Positions 23,871 to 37,200 of a stretch of DNA of 64,000 nt are shown here, one piece after another (positions within the stretch are counted from its first letter, which is position 1; every line of letters begins with the position of its first letter). A program made the translations under genes and the position numbers. The notes beneath the pieces were generated by a model, which did not search any database, was not told where the DNA came from, and saw only the letters and a program-made list of their open reading frames with translations. Where the stretch lies: assembly GCA_964035795.1 (NCBI GenBank), contig OZ038322.1, positions 23,270,359 to 23,334,358 of the forward strand, written 5' to 3'. Origin of the DNA: Pterobdella sp. o SKG-2022. Lineage: Eukaryota; Annelida; Clitellata; Hirudinida; Piscicolidae.

Positions 23871-24485
23871 AGATTTTGGAAAAGTGTTTCAATGTTGAAT
23901 ATTTTTTGAAAAATTTTTCAAGTGTCAAGTAGACACCAAAAGACATGAAAAATAACGCTGTTTTGATTTATAGCCTTTAGTTTTCATTATTTTCAACACT
24001 GTTATTCGAGCTTAACATGAAATTCTGACATTTAGTTTTTTATGTTATATTTATCTTTATTATATGTTTTATTTTTTTTGATTTCAGTTTCAAAATCAAA
24101 ATTATTTTAGATACATTTATCTAATTTTTATTCGTTTTCACTTCAGAGATATTAGCATATTTTAATAACTTCTGTGAAGTTAATATGAAAAAAGCAATGC
24201 CAAGTATTTTCATATATCGTTCCAATGCGTTGTATATATTGTTGCTAAAGTGAGTTTAACTTAGTCAAAGCTTCGTGGAATCAATAAAATTTGAATTAAA
24301 GGGTTTCATGCTGAATATTTATTTTAGGTTTGAAGAATCATCATGCATTCGAGTAGTTATTTAAAACAAATTAGTTGATTTACATTATTAGCTGTGTGTT
24401 TTTCGAAAGCTATGAATGCTTTTTGAGAAAAAAACTAGTTTTGGAATGATAGGTTTTTAATAAAAACTGGAGATTAATATAACAT

Positions 24486-24517
24486 AAAGAAGCTTTTGAT
24501 TTGTTAAAGCTTCTTTG
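24486..24517. repeat. Short AAGCTT hairpin
   Basis: AAGAAGCTTTTGATTTG and TTAAAGCTTCTT pair as a short stem; possibly the core of a decayed foldback element. Confidence 0.4.
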
Positions 24518-26845
24518 TTGAAACTTGAAATCAAAGAAATTGGAGTTTGAAGACATTAATAAATAATGAACGATAGGAACAAGTATGAAAGAAATTAAAA
24601 TCTTTGATAAACATTTAAAACTGAAGCAAAATAAATCATAGAATAAATTTAAAAGTTTCTAGAACTATGAAAATGCATCAGTAAATGATGAAAATTCAGA
24701 AGTTCAATGGTTTTTAAATTTTCAGGCCTAATAAAGAATTTCTATTTAAAATAAAAAACAAGAAAAGCTTTAAAATAAAGTATTTAGCGGCTTGTATTAC
24801 TTTGTTTTTACCAGCCTTTGGATGTTCTTTAAAAAAGTATAAATGAAAATTGCATCAAACTAAACGATTTTGAGTGAAGTTTTCCAAATGAATCTCACAT
24901 TTCTATTATTTCTAGTATCATTCTGAAAAAATATTTAGGTGTACCGAAGTCTTCAAAGGCATTTGATGCTCTTAGTTTTTTTCATGCAAAAAGTTTATCA
25001 ATCCTATAAATTAATTATTTCTATGAATACTTAATAAATATATATATAAAACCCAATTGAAAAATTCCGATTTTTTCGAAATTATAAATGAATTTTTTGT
25101 TTAAAAAATTCAAATTTTAAATGAGAAAATACCCCAATCTAATTTTGTACTTCGGAATCATTTTTTCGACGGTAAAACATGCGAAAAAATTAATTTAAAT
25201 AATTATTTACATCAGATTATCTTTTAATGACAAAATTTTTTTTTTTTACACAAGGCTAACAGTTTTTTGATATTTGCACATGTGATAATAGAGGTCAGTT
25301 CTGGGGCGGATGATGACGCTAGTTTGAGTAACTACAATTATTCAACGTGTCACCTTTTTGGTGCCGTGGTGTTTCAAGCAAGTTTTTTACTCAAAAATTT
25401 TCAAATTAAAAGTTTTCCATTTGTGGCGATAAAATTTTCCAATTATTTTTGTATGTATTATTTTACATTCGAAAAAAACTTTTGAAAAATTATTTTAAAA
25501 CATTAATTTAATTGCTTCTCTTTATTCATGCTTAAAGTCGTGTTATGTTATTTTATATATGTTCATTTCATAACTAAACCTTTCTTTGGCCTACCCTTGT
25601 GTGCTGGTGAAGAACACTTTTTTGTTCAAAGCATTGGATTCATGGCTTGATTAGCTTTCTTATGAGAATAAATGAAGAGTAAGAATTACATCAAGACAGT
25701 AGATAACAGTGAAGGTGCCATATTAATTAAAGGTATTGAAAGAAACATGAGATAAAAATGAGTAAATATTGAGGAAAAAATGAAATTAGTTGAATCTAGT
25801 TTGGCATTTAATTTTGCATTTTTTTTTTAAAAATAGTCATTGGCACAAACTTGGAAATAAAAAAGCTATGTGAATATTATTCAATTAATAAAAGAGCATA
25901 ACAATGTATTTAAAAGTTAATCATTCAAAAATGAAAAACAAAAAAAATTCAAAAAATATCTTTAAAATCAAAAATTTTGATTTCCAAATACCTCAAATAA
26001 TTTTTCACAATAGATTAAAGCTTCAACTGTAAAACTGAAAAAAGCCAAACGCTAATGACTTCATCATGCTTATTAATGAGCAATTAAAAAAGCCTTTACA
26101 TTCCCCTGGAGGAGATTTTATTTTCTATGACACAAGATTCTTGTGTTTTTAAAAAAGATTTTTAATTAGTCGACCAAAACATAAAATCTTGAGCTTTCGT
26201 CTCATTTCGATGAAATAAATGGTTAAACTTAACTTTAAAAACTAAAAATAGTTTTTTTCCGAAAACTCATTATTTTTGAATGAGTTATTTTATTAAAGTA
26301 CTCTGAAAGCTCTGAAAAACTAAAATAAATTTAGCTTCACCAAATTGACATGCACGAAAAGCTTAGTTATTTATCAAAAAATATCGAAACAAAAATACAA
26401 ACAGGTTATATTATATAAAAATACAGTTTATAAAGAATATAATTTTTTTTTCTTAAATACAAACTCCAGTTTCAAAATAACTGTCATTAGCTTTACAAAG
26501 GATTCAAATTTTTTTCTACTTTAAACCCATACAAGTTTTGAAAAATTATTTTAATGAGAGTTTTGTTAAAAATAGAAAATTGGTTGTAGTTATCAAAAAA
26601 ATTAGCTGTTTTTGAGGTTAGTTTTAAATGAAAACAAGTGAGAACGTTCTAGTTTTTAATTTTCAATCTAGGAATAAAGTTTTATTGATTAAATGAGCAT
26701 TTCAATTTATATTCTTGTTTTTTTTTCAATTTTCTCAATCTTTGTGGTATTTATTTGTGAAAAAATGACCCAAAAAAACTGTTCAAAAAGAAATAACAAT
26801 TTTTTTATTAGCATATATAAACTTGTATATGTCTGCAAAAAGTGG

Positions 26846-26846
<1 letters not shown>

Positions 26847-26925
<79 letters not shown>

Positions 26926-26930
26926 GTATG
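26847..26930. repeat. (TA)n microsatellite
   Basis: About 80 bp of TATA repeats with two G interruptions at 26910 and 26926. Confidence 0.95.
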
Positions 26931-29900
26931 TGCGATAAAATTTGGTTGATTCGTCTTCTAGTTATTATCGTTAGTTACTCTGATTAGTGAAGTGCTTCTA
27001 TCTTGTTAATAATTGTCTATTTGTTCAGTTGCGAACCCACACACAATACAAGATACAACAATCCATATTCAAAATAATCTTCATACCAGAATTGATCCCA
27101 CTCAAGCTTGCTCGTATAACCACTGAAAAATGTTTTAAAAGTGGATTAATTGAAAAAGATAATTAAAATACTTCTAAAGCTCAGAAGTGTTTTCAGAAAT
27201 GCAAAAAAAAATAATAATATCAAAAAAACAAAAAAATTTAATTAAATAAAAACTTAAAAAATGGAGCGAGGTAACACAACGCGGTTTGTGAAAAACTCAA
27301 TGTGAGATTTGATTTAAACTGAGGAACTATGTGGTGAAGGTAATTAAAAAGATTTTTAAAAAATTATTCAACACTTTTTCATCAAATGTTTGACAAAAAA
27401 TTATGCTTCAAAAAAAAAGTGTACGTAATTTATACAAAAGTTTTTATAGACTTAACTTATGGACATCTTTCAAGATTTCATGAAGAGTTCCAAAACTTCA
27501 GCTACATACACTCATTTCTAAAGTTTTATCTCAAAAGGAAATTGATCTATTTAATTATTCAGCTTCTTTGATGCATGCTTATTTAAGGAAAAATTATTCA
27601 AATTACGGTGCATTCGTCTCTATTTTCAACAGCTCATAAATGTTGATAAAGAAATATTTTATCAAATTGAGCTGAAAGAAATAAGTGGCTTTAGATGAAA
27701 TCATACATCTCTTGTAATGAAACTTTCCAAGTGCTTGAAGGTTATATATTTGGCAACAAGATTGATTTCTGTTTGATCTGCATTATGGAAGTTGAGTACA
27801 AAAAGAGATTGAAAAAACATACAAAAATAGCAGTTTTAAAATCTTTAGAATTATTATTAAGAGGTTTTGACAACTATTTAGTACTGAGAACATGGAAATC
27901 TTGAGTACAAGCAATAGCTTTTTGGGCTGTTGTTTACAACGTTGGTTTTTTGCGGCATTTATTTATAGTTATTTTTTTTATTTATGTCCATTTTTCTTCA
28001 GCGATAAATTTTTCTGATTAGCAATTTAGTTTTGATTTTTGTGCTTTGCGTTTTTTATTTTTTTATTTGAGCAATGTTGCAATCTTATCAATCACTTAAT
28101 CTTAACAGCTATGTAATTTTTACCTCGCTTTTTAAATTAAATACCGCTAAAACGTTATAAATTTATATAAGATACACAAGAATTTCTATATTAACGAAAA
28201 AAATTTTTTACAAGTATTTTTAACGAATATAAAACAAAATCAACAGATAGAAAAATATAGAATAATAAATAACCTCCTTTTAATTGGTCTCAGAAATTAT
28301 GAATTGTGTTTTTATAGCGTCTTATAAACCAAGTCTGATACTATCTGGTATCAAGCCATTATTCGTGAGCCCTTATTTATGCTAGTGTCTTTAACGCAAA
28401 TTGTTATCGGAATTTTTAATTTCGATAAATAACATTTTTTCGGAAAAATTAATTTTTTTAAAAAATGACTTTTAATTTAATAATATGAATATTGCTGTTT
28501 TTTTATTTTTTTGTAATTTTTAAAAAATTGTTACTTTCAAATTAAGACAATTTTTTCAATTTTCATGAAAAATTGCCTGTAAATAGTTGTGTAACGAAAA
28601 TTTTTTTCAATATAGACAAAAAAATTAATATTTAGTTTATCTTCTACTTAAACAAATTCTTTTGAATATATTCAAAATTGGAATCAAATGAGTTCAAACA
28701 AATTTTTAATTTTTGGAAATAATTCAATTTAAAAAAATTTTACAACCAATTAAAAGAAAAATTGAAAAGTTTCAATTTCTACAATGGTTTGAGGCGTCAT
28801 GGAAGACAAAACGCCATAAAAACTAAAGAATTTCATTAGACTCTCAATAAATTCAGAACAAAAAAAATCTAGAAAGTTTTTAAATAACTTCATGAAAACT
28901 TATGTTTTTTATCACCAATATCTCAATCATTTTTGGGTTTTTCATCCCCATTTTTTTATTTAAAACTGGTAATTCACTCCAAAGTGTAATATTTCTAATT
29001 TCCATTTTATTTTTTCTCACTTTTCCACCATCTAATTATTTAATTTTCACACAACGTAAAATGTTAATTTTAAAGTAAACACCGAAAAACAAAAAAAATG
29101 TAACTCACAATTGGTAACGGAAACAATCTTCAAAAATTGAATCTACAATGATTAGAACGAACAGAACTTTTGAGTTATTTATGTTACTTCATGATAGTTT
29201 TCAAAAGTCTGCTTTCTCGTGATTTATCTAATACTCTAGCTCTCATGTCTGTCAATATATATAAATCTATAAAAGATTTATTCTAGAAATATATTGCAAT
29301 TACAAACTATGCTTCAGAGTAAATCTAATTGTTAACTTGAGCAAAAAACCATAAACTTGAAACGAGTTTCCACAACAACTCAACTTATTGAGCTAATAAT
29401 TAAAAACAAATATCAAAGCAAAAACTTTGAGAATTTCATCCTCTTTGAATCTAATATGTTAAAATTAGTTTGAATACATAATAGTGAAAGGAATCTGGTG
29501 CTGAAACCATGTGTTTGAAGACAGCGCAAATATTATTATGAAAATAGATTTTGATTTATTATGCAACTAAACACGAAAGCACCTTGGTCAACAAGCTGAA
29601 AATTCACTTTCATTTTATTTCTATTAATCTCTTTCAACGTGAAATGAGAAATTTGCTTTAAAAATATCTTTTTTTTTGGTTTTTTATGTTCAAAGTGGTG
29701 AAAAATCTTTACCTTTGGAATGAATTACTCCCAATATATTGATTTTGAAGATTCGATAGTAAAATGGAAGGTACAATATTAAAGTTGAAAAATATTTCTA
29801 CTGCAGAGAGCGCATAAGGGTCGTGAGACTCAGAACATCCGAAAAACATCAGAACGTAATCCGCAGACGTTGAAAGCATCATCTATTTAATAAGTCTTTT

Positions 29901-32900
29901 TCTTCTTTACTCTTGTCTCTTCTTTCAAGAAAATAATTTGAAACTATGTACTCCAGAATTCTTTTTTCTATCTTTTAATGTCGGAGTACTCAGAAAATCT
30001 TTTACACAAACTTTCTGTATAGCTAATCTCCTGGGTTGCATACACACTCTAACGTTTTGTTCTGATCTCAATTGCTTTTTTAATGCCTTTTCCACTTCAA
30101 AATTTTTGTTTCATATTTGCCTTAATTGAGTCATAATGTTGAAATAAATTTTTTATTTTTTGGTGCTGTTTATGCAAAACTTATGCAAAAATATATTTTT
30201 TTTTTCCAATTATTCAAAGATTAGTTGGAGTAGAAGTTCACAATTCATTGTGATCCGAGCTTAAATTTTATTTACAAGGTCAAGTTTCCTTCACTAGGTC
30301 ACAGCAGCACAAAGAACAATTGTTATTTTTATATTTCCATTTTTGTTAGATTTTTTAGTTTTATTTTGTTATTATTATAATTTTTTTATTCTTTTTTATT
30401 TTTATTGTTACCTTGTTGATTTTGTCTTTGAATTGCTTTATGTTAGATCGCTATAGGGCTGGTAACTTAAGATGTAAATAAAAAATTTTGGTTGTGATTA
30501 CCTTAAAAGACCTCCTTCAAACACATTTGCTGCGCTTTTAAGTACTGTTCTATACTTTAAAATGAAATAAAATCTAACTAGAATATAATGCTGTACATGT
30601 GCCAGTAAGTGGGGTTGACAGCAGTCGGCTCAGAATATTTATACTATTATAGCTAATTTTTTTATAATTTTTAAAGACTGCCAGTCCGAGCTGACGTCAA
30701 ACCTCGAATCCTCAAATTCAAAATTCGCCGTTTGCACACGGGCAGTTTGCCTTGCCGTTGTCAACTGAGCATCCGCCAAGCCAAATGATAACTTTAAGAA
30801 AAGAATCTTTTACAATTTTTCATAACTTCATGTTTTTTCATATTTCTAAATGTTAATATTGAACAATCTAAAAAAAAAATTAGAGGTTTACTTTTTTGAA
30901 GATTTTCTTCAGCATCTTTCCGGTTATCTTCCTTCAAGATGCTGAGAGACTTATAAGCGACTTCAAATGCATCGGGTTTTTAACAAGAGACTTTTGAGGG
31001 TTCTTTGGAATTAATTGTTACTGAAAACCTCTCAAGCATTTTGTTTGAAATGTACGACCCACACCACTCGTAGCATAGTTCTATAGTCGGATATTTTGTC
31101 GTTAGCATTATTTTCAATTTGCACATTTCATTGCATCACTCTAGACATCAATTTAGTCTTACTTGTTATTTTTCAGAATCATTGTTACACATTGTTTATT
31201 GAACTTCATAGATTCTCCTTAAATGATATTTTTTGGTTGCTGATGATTTATTTGGAGCATAAACGTACCATTATTTTTTCTTTGTTTTAAATGAAAACGA
31301 CTCATTCTCGTTTAGACAAAGTATTTGAAATCAAAACTGTCATTATTGGAAAAAAATCATGGAAATAAAATGAAAAATTCTAAATAAAAATATTCAAACG
31401 AATCTTTTTCAATGTTTCTTCTTTCCCTCCAGGCTAAAGATATTTTTCATCGATGTAATTTTTTTATAATTTCACTAAAATTAATTATATTATTTATTCC
31501 GAAAATTCTAAATTATGGCCATTACATTAACCTTTAAACTACAGTATAAATATAAGAACTTTTTAAAGATTTTCTAGAAAGTGCTTTGATGTTGAAGTGT
31601 TTGAAATGTTGCAAGTGATGGATGTAAAAGGGCAATGATGTCAAATTGCTTCAAAATCTTTTTAAAAGCATATTCTTCATTAAGTTTTTATGTTTTTAAA
31701 GATTAATCAGTCAATATAAAATATATTGGAACGCTGAATAGGTTTCCGGGTTTGCCACTTTTTCAGAAGTTATACAAAAAGTTCAAGTAAATATTATTTA
31801 TTGAATATATTCCTTTAGAGACATCGTGTCTTGTCTTTTGAGAATTTTCGTAATTATTGGTCAAAAATTGAGAATTTTAAAGATACCTTTGGTACTGTAA
31901 AAAAATTCAAAATTTTCAATTTTTAATGAATAAAACAAAAGTTATCAAATAATATAGAATTATTTCATTTTTGAAAGTTTTTCAATATCCCCGATTACAT
32001 TATAATATCTCTATTTGGATTTTTCAAATTTTCATAGAAATTTGAGTATTTCAAACTTTGAGTAAGTTAACTAATATCTGAATAGTGATATATATTAGCA
32101 ATTCATTCATACACCAATAAAATTCATGAATTTATTGTACTAAAGCAATAGGATTTATATTGAATATTTCATTCTTCGTTTTTTATCAATTTATCAATGT
32201 TGGTTATAATCCTTAGATTTGTTCATCTAGAGCTTTCAAAAAATAGTTATATAAAAACATGTAAGTATATAAAAATTTATGTATATAGGATGGATTTTTC
32301 ACACGTGAAAATGTTTTGGCGTATACAAACTCCATAATATATTTCAACAATAATTGAGCGCCTTAATGATACAGAAAAAAACTGCCATTCATTTCAAAAT
32401 TTATTTTAAAATTTCAAAAAAAAACCTTTCTTCATTACTCTAGCGTGGCTAATAACCCGTGTTTGTAAGGGACTTTTTCTTTCAACTCACTCCCATTCGT
32501 TATACAATATAAGCGTAAAATTCAATTTCATGAAAAAGTTTATCAAACGAGCTAACTCCTTTTTTGAAATTTAAGTTCTTAAATTTAGAAGCTTGAAATG
32601 AATAGTTTTTAATTTTTTCACAAAATATTTCGAATAATAGTTGAACAAAGAATTTATTGAATTGTATTATAAGCAAAATATGTTGATACTATTTAAACTT
32701 ATTTTGCAGGCAGCTTCTTTTTGTGTCATAACATCAAGCAATTAAAATAATTACGAACAACTCATCCCAAAAAGTTTTTCAAATTTAAAATTAATTATCT
32801 ATAAAATATATTTTTTTAAAAATTTATATACCGTAATATTTATATCACTTATAGTTTTTTCTATGTAAAACATTCTTCACACAGCATGGATGCGTGGATG

Positions 32901-32921
32901 CATTTAAATATATGCCAATAC

Positions 32922-33002
32922 AGCAGCGCAGTTTTTCCAGAGACTTTGAGTAAATATTCGGCCTGTAGTCGGTCTTATGCTGTTGAGTTTGAAACACAAC
33001 CT
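32922..33002 (-). pseudogene. Possible exon resembling peroxiredoxin-like PRXL2/prostamide synthase family
   Basis: On the minus strand a segment between ATTCAG (acceptor side, 33003-33008) and GTATTG (donor side) reads 27 codons including TTGRIFTQSLWKNCAA. From memory, PRXL2B-type thioredoxin-like proteins have a 'TGE..LRSLW' block just before the redox CxxC. Downstream in another frame there is CIHASMLCEE, a Cys-containing stretch, but stops intervene. No other exon of such a gene was found, so this is at best a lone exon or relic. Confidence 0.2.
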
Positions 33003-34222
33003 CTGAATGTCGATAACCGAGTTTTGTTGAGAAGGATTTAAATCTACAGTTTATAATGAACTTTGATTGAAATCTGAGTGGATAATGTACCATTGCCGAG
33101 GTATTGTAGTTAGTATTTACTTTCAACAATATTTCAAAACAAAAGTTCAATTACAAAACTTTTACGTAAATGAAGTTTCCACCGAATAATCAAGAATTAT
33201 TGCACTTTTGATTATAATACATTTTAATTTGATTCCATGAACTTAATTGTATTAAGTTGGAGCGATGAAATTAAATGAAGACCAATAAATTAGAAGGAAA
33301 ACATAGGATATTTATAATAACATCTGAAGAAACATTTCCTTTCACATTAATTGTTTTGTACCTTTCTGCTACCTATAAAACGGAAAGTTTAGCATGTGCT
33401 ACTTTTAGTTTCTATATTATTTTCTAATCTTAATTATAAAATAATTCTTATCTCAAATTATTTTCATGCTAAAACCTTCGATTAAATTAGCAAACTAATG
33501 CGAGAAAAATTCAGATGGTTAATTGAATAAACGTCGGAAAGTTGAATGATTTATGAAATAAATTTTTTGAATATTTGGAGTGAATTTTTATTAACTTTGA
33601 ATTTGCCGTATTTAATTTTATTGATATTCAAGTTTACTAAAAGATTAAGAACAAAAATGCTGAAGCAATCTTTGTCGAGGTTTTTCGTTGAGTGTATTAT
33701 TGACATTAAAAAGTCTTTTGTCTTGTATAGTAAGAACTTATGTAATATGTTTTGATGCTTTATACTGAAACTTTTGCGAACTTTACAGCATGACTTTTCA
33801 TTTTGATTCATTCAATATCTTCTATACATTATTCATTTTTATTGAATACTTGATATTTTCGACATTATTAATTGTTTATTGAACACTGAATATTCTCAAA
33901 ATTATTAATCTTTGGTTTGAATAACTATAAATAAATTCTAATTTTAAAAATTTGGATCTCTAACTCCACTCGCAGGGTTCATGCAAAGAATACAATACAA
34001 TCAACAAACTCTTGAAACGCCAGAATTTTAAAAAATTGAATCGAAATAAAAAACACATTCAAAAACAATAACGTGTTTTTAATTTTTTGATTAGATAAGA
34101 ATATCAAAGCATGAAGTTTGTGGTCTGATTGATGTAGAACGTCTAATATTTTTCTAATACCTGGGTGGATGAGATATATTACCTAAAAATCACAAAATAA
34201 AAGTTGGAGAATCTATAAAAAA

Positions 34223-37200
34223 ATGGATTACTTTTCTTGCATCAAGGAATCTTTCTTATCTTTTAATTCAAATATCTTCAAACTTTCAATCTTGAAAGTT
34301 TTTTTGGTTACATGTTTTATAAACTCAATTCAAGCTTGCCAATATCCTTGCTGGTTGCTTTCCGCATCTGAGCACCATCCCCAAGCGAATCCCATGACAG
34401 GTTCATATGGTTCTATAAGTGCCAATAATGGTTTAGCTCAAATAAAGCAGACCTTTGACGCAATTGAATATAGAAGAGATAATGAAAAGGGCCAAAGCAA
34501 AGCCTATTACGTTTCAAGAAACGAAGAAAATAGACGCAATTGGGTGGGTCACGTGCGAGACCAATTTACATATTTTGAAGCTAGAGTAGATGTCAAAGAG
34601 AAAACTTTGAAAATTTTTTATAACAGTTATACAAGTAACAAGAGCAATAGTTACAGGCATAATGTCAACAATATGTTTTACCATTCGAGAAAGCCTCAAA
34701 AAGATCAATCTGGTAAATCAAGCGATGAAAGTTATGAAATAACAAAAATCTGCATCAAAAAAATTTTTTTCAATAAAACGGATAAATTTTTTCACTCTTT
34801 AAAACAAAAAAACAAATTCCTTGAAAAAGATTTTAAAACCAAAAAAAAAAGATTCGGTGGTGGAGTTGAAACAAACGTTTCTTTTATGCAAAAAGATGAC
34901 TTGGAAAAAGTGTCTCCGAAAAGAAAAAACCGAACAAGTTCAAGTTCTCAAAAAAGCATAAAAGAATTGAACAAAAAAGTATCAAATGACGAAAAAGTTT
35001 TGAAGAAAAATGAAAAGAATTTCAAAGAGAGCTCAGATGAGACCAGGGATGGCGAATTATTTTTAGTTGCGGATGAGAAACCAGGCCAAAAAGAACTGCG
35101 TTTTTCTTGTTTAGGATTTGTAAGAAGAGGGAAAAATGTATTCCAAATGTTAGAGTCTGTAGCAGCTAAAGTTAGTCTTTATTCTATGAAAGCAATTTAC
35201 TTAAACTTTTTCAACTTCATAGGCATTTTTTGCTAGATTTTATTTTAATTTTTATAAACTTAGTTCACTCAAGCTTAATACGCATTTGTTATTTTTCTTT
35301 TGAACTTTGATAATCATTTTGAGCAATGTTTTCTCTCAAATCAGAATACAGTAAATTTTCTGGTTTTCAAAAACCCACTTACCAATTTGAAACTCCAACG
35401 GCGAAATTCCAAATTAAACTAGAAAAAAATGCTTTTAAAGTTTCAGTACGAAAATAAATTTTTTATAGCTAACTATTTTAATTTCTTTTTCAAACCGTGT
35501 AAGAACTCAGCTGCATGACAATTAGACTCAACACCTCGAACCAAATAAAATAAGGATATTTTAGATAGTCAATTTTTTTTAAATTAAAAAACACAATATC
35601 ATGTTGAATTTTTTACCAAGCTTTTCTTTCTCAAAAGCCTCAAAATCCCTGCGCTCTTAGTTCAAGCATAGAGACTTGTTTCCAAATTGCTTTTGTATGA
35701 GGCAATTTTCCCCACTTTGATCTTTACAAGCCTTAGTGTTCATTTTTTCGAATTAAAAATTAATTCAGCTCATTTCCCCATCCAACTTTCGTATGAGAAC
35801 TTTTTTAATTGAAACGAAAAAATTTTTAGCAGTAACATTTAAACGCTCAAGACCTCAATGCAATGATAAACTTTAAAACCTAACATTCACCTTTTGAGTC
35901 GATTCCCAGTATTTTAACGCGAAAATATAGCATGTTACCAATTTGTTGGAAAAATACTATAAATATTGAAATAAAATGAATTTTGAAACTTGATTGTTTT
36001 TTCATTTTTTGGTTACACCTTCTTATGTTTTGGTAATGTTGAGATCAAAATTTGAAATACTGAATATTTCCAATTGAAAGTTTCATAAACTTCACAAAGC
36101 TTTTTTGTAAATCCTCTAAGTAAAAAGGAGTTTTTGAAATTCTATTTGAATTACGAAGTGATTAAAATCGAACTACTTAGGAGAGCCGATTCAATAAATA
36201 GGAGGAAATGAGTGATGATGGCCAAAACAATATTAAAGAACTCAATTGCTTAAACTGTTATCGAAAAATTGAAAGATATGGCAAATGAGGATTTAATTCG
36301 ATTCAAATGAATCTCCAAATTTTAATGGCAGACAATTAAGCCATCATAAAAAAAATTAATTTTTGTTGCAAAATAATATGAGTTTTTCTTGTCTTGTGTT
36401 CTTGTGCTGGTTTGATCAATATATAACAAATTTAAAAACAATTTTTTTTTGTAAATCGAAGGGGTGATGTTGGTAATGTGCTTTTGATGGTAACTTTGCT
36501 AGATGCTCGAGAAATATAATTCAAAACCATCATTACTACACTTTAAACAGCACTAATAATAACACCATTATGACACTCAATAAACCAATATTAACTCTCA
36601 GTCGACAATGGACGTGAAAGGACTGTGTCAAAGGTCCTACTTAAGACTTTCACCATGGTTGTTCGTTGACCGCAGCCACTTCGGGAGTGATGATGATATA
36701 TATGCAGATGAATATCACAACAACAATGAGTATGTTAGTAGAGATGACAGTATAGGAATAAACTCAGATGGATATAACAGTAGTAGACAGAATGTAGGAG
36801 GGCATGACAATGGGGATCAAAATCGCTTCCACTTTTCCTGGCTTCATGATTCTGAGGTTGTTGTTGCTGTTGGTTTGATATTTTTTCAATCATTTTATAT
36901 ATCATTTTACTGTCATTAATATTTTTTTTCTTCTTGAGGTTGTATAAATGAAAATGAAGCTGATTTATTTTTCACTAAGCAAAAGTGAAGAAGGTTTGAA
37001 TATTAGTTTGGTAAAGCTTAAAGATTTTTAATTTTTCAAAATCATGGCCAGATTTAGTCGTAATTTTTTAAAATTCAAAACTTTGAAGTTCACCAAATAA
37101 AAATTCAAACTTTGTGTAGCATCACTCACCATTGCTACTGGGTACAGTTGTTATTTATGTTAGTTGTAGGAATGTTTTGAGGTTTTAGAAAAATCTTCAA

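Larger units (their letters stand above)
21562..34222. other. 12.7 kb gene-poor AT-rich region
   Basis: No gene I can support. It contains foldback fragments (23777-23870, 24230-24290, 24486-24517), a 15-bp tandem repeat (23701-23735), a (TA)n microsatellite (26847-26930), and several short GC-richer islets (about 23150-23225, 25255-25385, 29795-29890, 30600-30785, 32880-33080), some with open frames; these are treated as findings. The remaining open frames are short and of AT-rich random composition. Confidence 0.5.

Noticed and set aside
26693..26938. 81-codon open frame ending in repeated Ile-Tyr
   Set aside because: Its C-terminal half is simply the translated (TA)n microsatellite.
29795..29890. 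GC-richer islet as an exon
   Set aside because: Open on both strands for only short lengths, with no motif or convincing splice pair.
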